Assembly: GCA_030613065.1 (NCBI GenBank)
Contig: JAUWMQ010000012.1
Span: forward strand, 1 to 35,719
Direction of reading: 5' to 3'
Source of the DNA: Candidatus Aegiribacteria sp.
Lineage (GTDB): Bacteria; Fermentibacterota; Fermentibacteria; Fermentibacterales; JCC-6
Length of the DNA stretch: 35,719 nt
Made by a program: the position numbers and the translations under genes. Under the pieces are notes generated by a model. The model was not told where the DNA came from, searched no databases, and worked only from the letters and a program-made list of their open reading frames with translations. Shown here piece by piece: positions 7,558 through 14,181 of this stretch (the stretch's first letter is position 1; each line of letters opens with the position of its first letter).

Positions 7558-8303
7558 AATACATATTCACTGCACTTCCCCTTATTCTGCTCCTCGCCTG
7601 TGGCAACAGCGAAGAGCAGGTATTCAGACCAGACCCAATTCCATTAATTGCGCAGGACACAGCCTTCGTTTACGTAACAGGTGGAGTGTTCCTGACCTCT
7701 GACGGAGATACCGTTGAAATATCAGATTTTTATCTGGGGAGGTACGAAGTATCCAACAGACTCTATTGTTATCTGGCCGATGAAAATGCTCTTGAACTGC
7801 CGCCGGATCCCGAATTTTCCGGAATGAACCGTTACCTTTTTGAGTGCCCGGATTATCCTGTGGTAAACGTAAGCGTTAGAGAAGCAGCAGCGGCTGCAGC
7901 AGTATTAGGAGGAAGACTTCCCACAAGGTCCGAGTGGGAATACGCCGCATCACTGGGCGTATCAGGGGATGTCGCCGGGCAGTATCCATGGGGTTCTCTC
8001 AACCCTGAGGACGCGGAATATCCTGCAAACTTCCTGGCTGGAGATGAGTGGGAGACCAGAGGAATTGATGGCTACTTATGGACAGCCCCTGTTGATTCAT
8101 TCCCTCTGACTAATTCGGGTTTTGCATGCCAGGCGGGTAATGTCGCCGAATGGACCTATTCACCTCTTGATTCGGTATTAGCGGTATGCGGAGGAGCATG
8201 GCTGTCACCTGGTGATGAGATTACAGTTGATGCGGTAAGATACCTGGCTCCGGGTGACCGGGCACGCCACGTCGGCTTCCGTATCCTGCTACCGGGGACG
8301 TAG
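7554..8303 (+). CDS. Formylglycine-generating-enzyme (SUMF1)-fold lipoprotein
   Basis: 249 residues with a lipoprotein signal (LLLLAC, lipidated Cys16). The mature part is an FGE/SUMF1 domain: YVTGGVFLTSDGDTVEISDFYLGRYEVSN, PVVNVSVREAAAAAAVLGGRLPTRSEWEYAAS, CQAGNVAEWTYS, CGGAWLS and HVGFRILL. FGE enzymes convert a sulfatase Cys to formylglycine with a copper-bound cysteine pair; the cysteines here sit in the GFACQAGNV and VCGGAW positions rather than in an evident catalytic pair, so a structural or binding role is likely. GldJ and GldK of gliding/type IX systems are also SUMF1-fold lipoproteins, but I see nothing specific enough to name it so. The last codons (PGT) and the TAG stop are supplied by a REP-like repeat. 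Confidence 0.85.
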   Translation: MKYIFTALPLILLLACGNSEEQVFRPDPIPLIAQDTAFVYVTGGVFLTSDGDTVEISDFYLGRYEVSNRLYCYLADENALELPPDPEFSGMNRYLFECPDYPVVNVSVREAAAAAAVLGGRLPTRSEWEYAASLGVSGDVAGQYPWGSLNPEDAEYPANFLAGDEWETRGIDGYLWTAPVDSFPLTNSGFACQAGNVAEWTYSPLDSVLAVCGGAWLSPGDEITVDAVRYLAPGDRARHVGFRILLPGT

Positions 8304-8362
8304 CACACTTTTTCAACCAATTTGTGCTACCGGGGACGTAGCACACTTTTTCAACCAATTTG
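8287..8362 (+). repeat. Two tandem 38-bp REP-like units
   Basis: Two identical units (8287-8324 and 8325-8362). Each begins TGCTAC, then CGGGGAC, then GTAGCA, giving a perfect 6-bp stem with a 7-nt loop, followed by a CACTTTTTCAACCAATTTG tail. The 31-nt core GGGGACGTA...AATTTG (8294-8324) matches 27 of 31 positions of the repeat at 19513-19543 next to the RAYT transposase gene. Unit one overlaps the 3' end and stop codon of the upstream lipoprotein gene. These are presumably non-autonomous REP elements mobilised by a RAYT. Confidence 0.88.
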
Positions 8363-8422
8363 GCAGTATACAATAAGTGAATTACAATAAAATATAGATT
8401 AGTGTGATTTAAAGGAGTTTCT

Positions 8423-8470
8423 GTGAATAACAGATTTTGCATTTGCTTTACCATATTTATTGGATTCTAA
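8423..8470 (+). pseudogene. Possible 15-codon remnant with good ribosome binding site
   Basis: AAAGGAG (8411-8417) is 5 nt before a GTG at 8423 that opens a 15-residue frame (MNNRFCICFTIFIGF) closed by TAA. The peptide looks like the beginning of a signal peptide. No continuation is obvious in another frame, so it may be a decayed secreted-protein gene or chance. The rest of 8363-8588 shows nothing I can support. Confidence 0.2.
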
Positions 8471-8588
8471 CTTTTATTCCAGCCGGTACGGTTGCGGCTG
8501 TACTATCCGATTAATCGGGTGTATTCCGGGAAGAACTTTGTCCATTCGTAATTGGTGGAAGCATCATTATAAGGCCTGAAATGAGGGA

Positions 8589-8664
8589 TGGTGGGCGAAG
8601 AGGGACTTGAACCCCCGACGTCCTGCTTGTAAGGCAGGCACTCTACCATCTGAGTTATTCGCCC
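8589..8664 (-). tRNA. tRNA-Val (anticodon UAC)
   Basis: On the minus strand the cloverleaf reads acceptor GGGCGAA, D arm ACTC/GAGT, anticodon stem CCTGC/GCAGG with loop CTTACAA (anticodon TAC, reading GUA), variable ACGTC, T arm GGGGG/CCCTC with loop TTCAAGT, acceptor TTCGCCC, discriminator A and an encoded CCA (8589-8591). The mature body is 8592-8664 (73 nt) plus CCA. Confidence 0.96.
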
Positions 8665-8675
8665 ACAAAAATGAT

Positions 8676-8694
8676 GGTTGCAGCTTCTGCAACC
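8676..8694 (-). other. Perfect 8-bp hairpin followed by T-run in the tRNA-Val leader
   Basis: GGTTGCAG / CTGCAACC with a 3-nt loop. Read on the minus strand it is followed by ATCATTTTT and then, after two bases, the tRNA-Val 5' end. It has the form of a small intrinsic terminator, but sits between the candidate tRNA promoter and the tRNA, so it might instead mark 5' leader processing or attenuation. Confidence 0.45.
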
Positions 8695-8700
8695 GGGGAG

Positions 8701-8731
8701 CATATATTGTTTGACGGGTGCTTTCTGTCAA
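8701..8731 (-). promoter_or_regulatory. Candidate sigma-70 promoter for tRNA-Val
   Basis: On the minus strand a perfect TTGACA (8726-8731) is followed by TATATG (8701-8706, 19-nt spacer) or AATATA (8703-8708, 17-nt spacer). The tRNA 5' end lies about 37 bp downstream. The -35 is strong and the -10 weak. Confidence 0.45.
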
Positions 8732-8776
8732 GCACCTCTGGTAATTGGAGCCTGGCATGATTGGAGAATAAGCGTT

Positions 8777-10534
8777 TTGAGCAAAGCAGATAAGAAACCC
8801 GATGGCTGTCCCGGAAGCATTATTCCTTCCGAAAGAAGATCGGTTATTTTCAATGAGCTTCTCGATATGGATAAGTCATGTGAAACCAAGGTTGTCATTA
8901 ACCAGAACGAAGATGATGATCTTGTTCTTGTCGGAGTAGGGGCTGTTGACTGGCCGGGCCTGGCAACTGTTGTACTGAGTGAGCTTCATCACTACGGATG
9001 GAATCTGGATCTTCTGGAAGGCTTTGCACTAAATACTGATGGTATTCGAAGAGGATTTATAATAACAGGAATCAGAGATGAGAATTCAAGTCGGCGGGAT
9101 GAATTCGTTGCGGATGCCGGCAAAATGGCTGATCTTCTTGCCAACCTTGCAAAGGGGCGTGCGGGAACAGTATCTCTACTGTCAAGGGCAGCTGAAAGGC
9201 TTGAAAAATTTGAAGAGGTACGGACCGCCTTAGAAATACTGTATGGTGATAAGATGGTGCCGCCGGGTATTCTCGCGGAAGAGGGAGAACTCGTTCTTTT
9301 CATTTCATCAAGGTCTGACGAGTACCTTGCTGAGAGAAAAGCAATTGACCTTGCCTGGATAATAAAGACGAATTTCCAGCTTGTTAACATGGTCAGGACA
9401 AGCGCGGGAAAACCCCAGTTCGCCATCAAGAACCTTCAAACATCAAGGGAACATCTGACAGGCATAAACATTGCAGGTTTTGAAAGGGACATTTCGTTTC
9501 AGAACTGTGTAACCGCACTCACACACGCGTGGTATGGAGCTTCCATACGCCATCAGAGACGATATACGACGCGTGATGGTATCATCTCCATAAGAATAGA
9601 GATGACCGGACCCAGCGGTTTGAGTGCAACCAGAGCTGAACAGATAATTGTACGAAGGAGTCTGAAGAAACTTCTGGTTGCTCATGAACTGGAAAAACTG
9701 AAAAGGATCTACAGGTATGGAGGGGGGGAGCATTACGCAAGAGCTCTGATCCCCCTGCTGAAGAAAGAATGCGAAACAACAGGTCTCAATCAGGCGTATA
9801 TAGCCATAGTCTCTTCAACAACGTTCCAGGCACAGCTGAAACTTGTTCTTGTTACGAGTCAGCTTGACATGAATACGCACGATACAAAAATCATCGATCT
9901 GGTAGGCTCGGTAAACGGTATGAAAGGTCTTACCGTGGTATCGTTCAGATCTCCCTCTAACTACAGCAATATCTGGGTGGATCTTCTAAGCGTAACCATT
10001 GAGCGGGAAGATTTCGCTGAAATGGAAGACGCTTACAGAGACATAAAGCTGGCTATCGAAGAAAACTTTGGTCAGTTCAGAGATTTTGACAGAGGGATGA
10101 GACTTAACGATGTGAAGCAGCTGAATGAAATTAGGTCCGAGCTGAACGAGATCCCTGATAGCGTTATAACAGATTTCTATTACCATATTGAGGATTTTCT
10201 AAGGGCCAGTATTTCAGTGCACGAACTGTCTCAGCATATCAGGCTTGTTTACGATTCAATATCTTTGTTTCATGCAAAAAGTGGGGCATCGGAGAATCCG
10301 TGTTCACAGAACGTATTGGAGGGTGAGAGAAAGGTAGCGACTCTGATCTGCTTTGTGTGCGAAAATGAAGCGGTTGCATTCCAGCATCTTCTTGAAGCGG
10401 TAAAGGATTACACAGTAAATGTAAGTATTATCGAATGGGCAGGTGTGTCCGCCATTCTCTTCAGATTACAGAAAAGCGGCAAGGGACTTGCCGATGAAGA
10501 ACTTGTTGATGTGATCGGAAAACTGAAAGCTTAG
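8777..10534 (+). CDS. Large protein of unknown function with an N-terminal ACT-like region
   Basis: 585 residues from the TTG at 8777 (GGAG at 8763-8766, 10 nt upstream); the frame stays open upstream to 8678 but that part runs over the tRNA leader and reads as non-coding. The region about 50-95 (LVGVGAVDWPGLATVVLSEL, then HYGWNLDLLEGFALNTDGI) has the order of an ACT domain, as in GlnD or serine/homoserine regulators, ending with a beta strand GFIITGI. The rest is mixed alpha/beta, without transmembrane segments or a catalytic motif I recognise. Segments about 230-330 and 370-480 may be further ligand-binding folds, with strands such as GIISIRIEMTGPSG and QLKLVLVTSQLD. It is soluble and presumably cytoplasmic. 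It stands alone between two tRNA genes, so context gives no function. The single TTG start is uncertain; the ATG near 8867 would also keep the ACT-like part. Confidence 0.72.
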   Translation: MSKADKKPDGCPGSIIPSERRSVIFNELLDMDKSCETKVVINQNEDDDLVLVGVGAVDWPGLATVVLSELHHYGWNLDLLEGFALNTDGIRRGFIITGIRDENSSRRDEFVADAGKMADLLANLAKGRAGTVSLLSRAAERLEKFEEVRTALEILYGDKMVPPGILAEEGELVLFISSRSDEYLAERKAIDLAWIIKTNFQLVNMVRTSAGKPQFAIKNLQTSREHLTGINIAGFERDISFQNCVTALTHAWYGASIRHQRRYTTRDGIISIRIEMTGPSGLSATRAEQIIVRRSLKKLLVAHELEKLKRIYRYGGGEHYARALIPLLKKECETTGLNQAYIAIVSSTTFQAQLKLVLVTSQLDMNTHDTKIIDLVGSVNGMKGLTVVSFRSPSNYSNIWVDLLSVTIEREDFAEMEDAYRDIKLAIEENFGQFRDFDRGMRLNDVKQLNEIRSELNEIPDSVITDFYYHIEDFLRASISVHELSQHIRLVYDSISLFHAKSGASENPCSQNVLEGERKVATLICFVCENEAVAFQHLLEAVKDYTVNVSIIEWAGVSAILFRLQKSGKGLADEELVDVIGKLKA

Positions 10535-10557
10535 AACGAAGAACAGCATTAAGTATC

Positions 10558-10586
10558 TTGACAGTTCGTCCAAGTAATTCTATTTT
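10558..10586 (+). promoter_or_regulatory. Sigma-70-type promoter of tRNA-Met
   Basis: TTGACA (10558-10563), a 17-nt spacer, then TATTTT (10581-10586). The expected start site is about 10593, just before the tRNA 5' end at 10597. It lies in the short gap after the unknown 585-residue gene. Confidence 0.7.
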
Positions 10587-10596
10587 CCTCATCCCT

Positions 10597-10672
10597 GGCG
10601 GTGTAGCTCAGTTGGCAGAGCAGCGGAATCATAATCCGCGGGTCGGGGGTTCAAGTCCCTCCGCCGCTACCA
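10597..10672 (+). tRNA. tRNA-Met (anticodon CAU, elongator type)
   Basis: Acceptor GGCGGTG/CGCCGCT (first pair G-U), D arm GCTC/GAGC, anticodon stem GCGGA/TCCGC with loop ATCATAA (CAT), T arm GGGGG/CCCTC, discriminator A and an encoded CCA. The paired first base and the anticodon stem without three G-C pairs argue against initiator tRNA. A lysidine-modified tRNA-Ile2 shares the CAT anticodon, but the anticodon arm resembles elongator Met. Confidence 0.93.
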
Positions 10673-10677
10673 GAATT

Positions 10678-10713
10678 TTGCCGCGGGTGCAGTAACCTGC
10701 GGCAATTTTCTTT
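10678..10713 (+). terminator. Intrinsic terminator after tRNA-Met
   Basis: An 11-bp stem TTGCCGCGGGT / ACCTGCGGCAA (one G-U pair) with a 6-nt loop GCAGTA is followed by TTTTCTTT. It begins 5 bp after the tRNA CCA end and lies just before the convergent permease gene's 3' end. Confidence 0.88.
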
Positions 10714-10719
10714 AGTCGG

Positions 10720-12582
10720 CTAATCCACTCTTCTTCTTTTAGTCAGGAGTACTAGATCTCTCAGCTCATTGATATTGCGGCATTTCAGCCATTGCGAGTC
10801 GAAATCAGGAGCACTTGTGATTTCCGCAATTGCCATCAGCGCACGAAGATGAAAAGTTCTTTCATCCCTTGACCCTGCGAGAACAAAAATCATCCTTACC
10901 GGTGAATTCTCCCCACCGAAATCAATGCCCTCTCTGCATCTGGCCAGAAGGACGGAAAATCTATCTGAATCGGGAACGATGATATGCGGTATTGCAAGCC
11001 CCTTTCTAAGGGCAGTGGAAGACTCCTCCTCCCTCTCAATCAGGAGTCTCTCGATTTCATTTCTTTCAAGAGAAAGGGACTCCTCCAGATTTTCAGAGGC
11101 CATCCTGAAGAAATCTTTCATTCCAGTTGATTCATCGATATCCAGTATTACCGCTTTTATAACGAGGTCGTCGAATCTGTCTTCGGTTATGTGATCCCGA
11201 TCCCTGAGAACCTGTGCCAGTTCCCTTACCAGGCCATCTTTAACCAGTTCCCTTGGAAAAATTCTTGCAGTAAGATTCAGCAGTGCATATTCCCTCTTGG
11301 CCCTCTTCCTGGAGTACATGAAATACCAGATGGTTCCTCCGATAATGACCAGCAGGCTGGCAGTAAGTGCAGACTGGCCAAGTTTCGCAAGAAGAACCAG
11401 CATGCCTGCAATGCCCAGAAGCTGAATCCAGGGGTATCCGGGGCTTCTGAATATGGGTTTGTACGTATGTATACGGCTTTCGCGCATTACTATCAGAGAT
11501 ATATTAACAAACAGAAATAGAATGAGCATCATCGTTGATGCGAGCTTCACCAGATGGGTGAAATCAAGCAGGAGCAGAAGGATAATAATTACACCTGTCA
11601 GAAGCTGGGAAACCCATGGGACACCCTTCTTCCTCGAAATCCTTGATAGGCCTATTGGAAGCAGATCATCCCTGCTCATTGCAAAGGGGAATCTGGCCGA
11701 AGCCAGGATTCCAGCATTGGCTGTTGAAAGAAATGCCAGTACAGCTGCAATACTCATTACCGTCAGGCCTGTTCTGCCTGCGATTACACTGGCAGCTTCG
11801 GAGATGGGCATACCGGTTGAAGATAGAACGGAAGGGTCGAGAACACCCACACAAATGAGCACCGATACGAAGTAGAAGATCGTTACCACGCCCAGAGCGA
11901 GGAACATGCTGGCTGGAAGGTCACGCCCAGGTCGTTTTACCTCCTCCGATACACTTGTTATCTTCGTCAGACCACCGAAGGACACAAACACAAGCGCTGC
12001 CCCTGCCAGGATTCCATTAAAGCCATTTGGCGCTATGGGTCTGAACCGTTCGGGGGAAAAGTGCGTTAAGCCGAATCCGGCGAAAAGAGTCAGAGCTATT
12101 AAAAGCCCGGCAACCAGTACTATCTGAGTTTTTCCAGCGTGTCCTGTACCTCTGAGATTAACAGCTGTAAAGACAGCGCAGGATATCATTGCGAAAAGCC
12201 TGCCGTTGATCTCGGGAGATAGAAACTCCATGAATATTCCGAGACCGACAAATGCAAAAGCGGTCTTGACTGAAAGAGAGAACCAGGCTGCCAGCCCGGA
12301 AAGGGTCCCGGCAAGGGGTCCAAGAGACCTGTCAATGAAGTAGTAGGTTCCCCCTGCCCTTGGCATTGCAGTTGCAAGCTCTGCCTTGCTGAGCATGGTT
12401 GGAATCGTGAGAATTCCTGCTATGAGGTACGAGAATACCACGCCTGGACCCGCCACGGTATAGGCCAGTGCCGGCAGAACAAAAAGCCCTGAGCTTATCA
12501 TTGAGCCTGCTGCAATCGCGAAAAGAGAAGGAATCCCGAGATCCCGGGAAAGGCTGCCATTCTTTTCACTTCGGTGATGCAT
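10720..12582 (-). CDS. APC-family amino acid permease with C-terminal PTS EIIA type-2 domain
   Basis: 620 residues. Residues about 10-430 are an APC-superfamily transporter with about 12 hydrophobic helices; it opens with GSMISSGLFVLP, the family's helix-1 substrate motif, and carries SVSEEVKRPGRDLP in the usual cytoplasmic loop. After helix 12 and a basic stretch (YSRKRAKREYALL), the C-terminal 150 residues are a PTS_EIIA_2 (PtsN/fructose-type) domain: LLIEREEESSTALRKGLAIPH, then RCREGIDFGGENSPVRMIFVLAG and HLRALMAIAEI. His533 in GLAIPH aligns with the phosphorylated histidine of EIIA. The likely role is amino acid uptake controlled by phosphorylation or a nitrogen-PTS-like signal; substrate unknown. 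GGGGG precedes the ATG by 6 nt. The gene diverges from tilS and converges on tRNA-Met. Confidence 0.87.
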   Translation of the reverse strand: MHHRSEKNGSLSRDLGIPSLFAIAAGSMISSGLFVLPALAYTVAGPGVVFSYLIAGILTIPTMLSKAELATAMPRAGGTYYFIDRSLGPLAGTLSGLAAWFSLSVKTAFAFVGLGIFMEFLSPEINGRLFAMISCAVFTAVNLRGTGHAGKTQIVLVAGLLIALTLFAGFGLTHFSPERFRPIAPNGFNGILAGAALVFVSFGGLTKITSVSEEVKRPGRDLPASMFLALGVVTIFYFVSVLICVGVLDPSVLSSTGMPISEAASVIAGRTGLTVMSIAAVLAFLSTANAGILASARFPFAMSRDDLLPIGLSRISRKKGVPWVSQLLTGVIIILLLLLDFTHLVKLASTMMLILFLFVNISLIVMRESRIHTYKPIFRSPGYPWIQLLGIAGMLVLLAKLGQSALTASLLVIIGGTIWYFMYSRKRAKREYALLNLTARIFPRELVKDGLVRELAQVLRDRDHITEDRFDDLVIKAVILDIDESTGMKDFFRMASENLEESLSLERNEIERLLIEREEESSTALRKGLAIPHIIVPDSDRFSVLLARCREGIDFGGENSPVRMIFVLAGSRDERTFHLRALMAIAEITSAPDFDSQWLKCRNINELRDLVLLTKRRRVD

Positions 12583-12672
12583 TCGCTACCCCCTGAAAGC
12601 ATTATTATCTTTTGCAGACATCAAGTCCACCTCAAACTTGGTGTTCATGTATATTACTGTAAAGGGGGATAC

Positions 12673-13641
12673 GTGAGTTTTCACCGATCTTTCGAGAATA
12701 CTTTCATCGAAACAGTCAAACTCAGGAATTTGCTTCCCTGCGGTTCAGAGATTCTGGCAGCCGTTTCAGGCGGGAGTGATTCTGTTGCACTGCTGCAGCT
12801 TCTCTACCGGTTTGCCAACCATATGGATTGGAAATTGGCTGTCCTCCATATTGATCACTGTGCCAGACCCGGGAGTGGTGAAGATGCCCTTTTTGTAAAG
12901 GATCTTGCAGAAGGAATCGGTCTGCAATGTAATATTGAGAAAACCTCACCACCTGGATCTGGATCTCCCGAAGGGCACTTCAGTGCCGAAAGGAACAGGA
13001 TTTACACAGAATACGCTTTGGAGCAAATTCTTGTAACTACTGGACATACGGCATCTGACAGAGCAGAGACACTAATAATGAGACTGCTTGAAGGGTCCGG
13101 GCTCAGGGGCCTGGGGGGTATGGATTACTTCGGCCGGGGATCCGTTCGCAGACCGTTGCTGGATTTCACCCGGAGTGAGCTTCGCGAATACCTTGATACA
13201 ATCGGACAGAACTGGATTGAAGATCCGACGAACCAGGAAGATTTGTATCTCAGGAACAGAATCCGCCACAGCGTTATTCCTGTGCTTGAATCCGTATCAC
13301 CTGGAAGCACCTTCGCTATTGCCAGATCTTCAGCGAATCTATCGCAGTGGAGGGATTTTACAGACAGTATTATTGATGATTCTCTTGACGAGCTTCTTGA
13401 TGGAGATACATTCCGGAGAGAGGAGTATTTGAATCTGCCGAGAGCAGTAAGGCTGGGAATTCTCTGGGCTGTGAGTGGCCGACCCAGGAGCGGAAAACTG
13501 GAAATAGAGAAAACCGACAGATGGATTCTAGGGAAAAAGGACGGATATCATATTCTTCCCGGTGGTACGACAATTACCGCTGAAGGGGGCAGCATCCGTA
13601 TCCGAAAATCCGTAAAAAGAGCGGGAAAGGTGGAAAATTGA
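12673..13641 (+). CDS. tilS: tRNA(Ile)-lysidine synthetase TilS
   Basis: 322 residues. PP-loop ATPase with SGGSDS at 32-37, LHIDHCARPGSGEDALFV, the LEQILVTTGHTASDRAETLIMRLLEGSGLRGLGG segment and RNRIRHSVIPVL, all TilS hallmarks. It converts C34 of the CAU-anticodon tRNA-Ile2 to lysidine. The C-terminal substrate-binding part is short (from about residue 225), making this a compact TilS. The frame opens at 12574, but the GTG at 12673 with AAAGGGGG 5-6 nt upstream matches where the family normally begins. tilS-hpt-ftsH is a widely conserved order. Its stop overlaps the hpt start (TTGA). Confidence 0.92.
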   Translation: MSFHRSFENTFIETVKLRNLLPCGSEILAAVSGGSDSVALLQLLYRFANHMDWKLAVLHIDHCARPGSGEDALFVKDLAEGIGLQCNIEKTSPPGSGSPEGHFSAERNRIYTEYALEQILVTTGHTASDRAETLIMRLLEGSGLRGLGGMDYFGRGSVRRPLLDFTRSELREYLDTIGQNWIEDPTNQEDLYLRNRIRHSVIPVLESVSPGSTFAIARSSANLSQWRDFTDSIIDDSLDELLDGDTFRREEYLNLPRAVRLGILWAVSGRPRSGKLEIEKTDRWILGKKDGYHILPGGTTITAEGGSIRIRKSVKRAGKVEN

Positions 13642-14165
13642 AAAGTAATGATTGGGACGTGCTTTTCTCTTCTGCTCACATTCAGGAAGGTATTCGAAAG
13701 CTCGGGGCGGAGCTTACAGAAATTTATACAGATAAAAGGATCGTTGTTATTCCGCTTCTCAGGGGTGGCTTTATGTTTGCTGCTGACCTTGTCCGGAGCA
13801 TGGAGGTTGATCTGCAGATCGAGTTCCTTGGTGCGGCAAGCTACGGGGAGCAGACAAAATCGTCAGGAGAAGTCCGTCTTACTCTTGATACGACCCTTCC
13901 TCTGTCAGGCCGGGATGTCCTGCTGGTGGAGGATATTGTAGACACAGGACTTACACTGGCGTATATTCAGCAGCTGATTAAATCAAGAAACCCGGCCTCT
14001 TTTCGCACGGTTGTACTGCTTGATAAGGAAGCCAGGCGGCAGGTTGATGTAGATGTATATAAATCCGTATTCTGCATTCCGGACAGATTCGTATTCGGGT
14101 ACGGACTGGATAGTCCCGGGGGATTTGGTCGCAATCTTCCCGATATCGTAGTACTTAAGGATTGA
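13638..14165 (+). CDS. hpt: Hypoxanthine (guanine) phosphoribosyltransferase
   Basis: 175 residues, normal length. The PRPP-binding motif VLLVEDIVDTGLTL is clear, with the earlier VVIPLLRGGFMFAADL and the flexible-loop region GAASYGEQTKSSGEV, and the base-binding VFGYGLD near the C-terminus. It makes IMP or GMP from hypoxanthine or guanine plus PRPP, complementing the fused purine nucleoside phosphorylase upstream. It starts at a TTG overlapping the tilS stop, with GGTGG about 5 nt upstream. Confidence 0.94.
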   Translation: MKSNDWDVLFSSAHIQEGIRKLGAELTEIYTDKRIVVIPLLRGGFMFAADLVRSMEVDLQIEFLGAASYGEQTKSSGEVRLTLDTTLPLSGRDVLLVEDIVDTGLTLAYIQQLIKSRNPASFRTVVLLDKEARRQVDVDVYKSVFCIPDRFVFGYGLDSPGGFGRNLPDIVVLKD

Positions 14166-14181
14166 AAAAACCAGGAGTTTC

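Noticed and set aside
8287-8362. Possible CRISPR array
   Set aside because: Only two units in direct contact without spacers, and the same sequence borders a RAYT gene; no cas genes are present.
8503-8758. Minus-strand open frames of 60-66 codons
   Set aside because: They read through tRNA-Val and give the familiar false peptide of a tRNA gene (QMVECLPYKQDVGGSSPSSPT-like).
12574-12672. Upstream extension of tilS to an ATG at 12574
   Set aside because: The 33 added residues look non-coding and run into the permease start; GTG 12673 has the ribosome site and the family-typical N-terminus.
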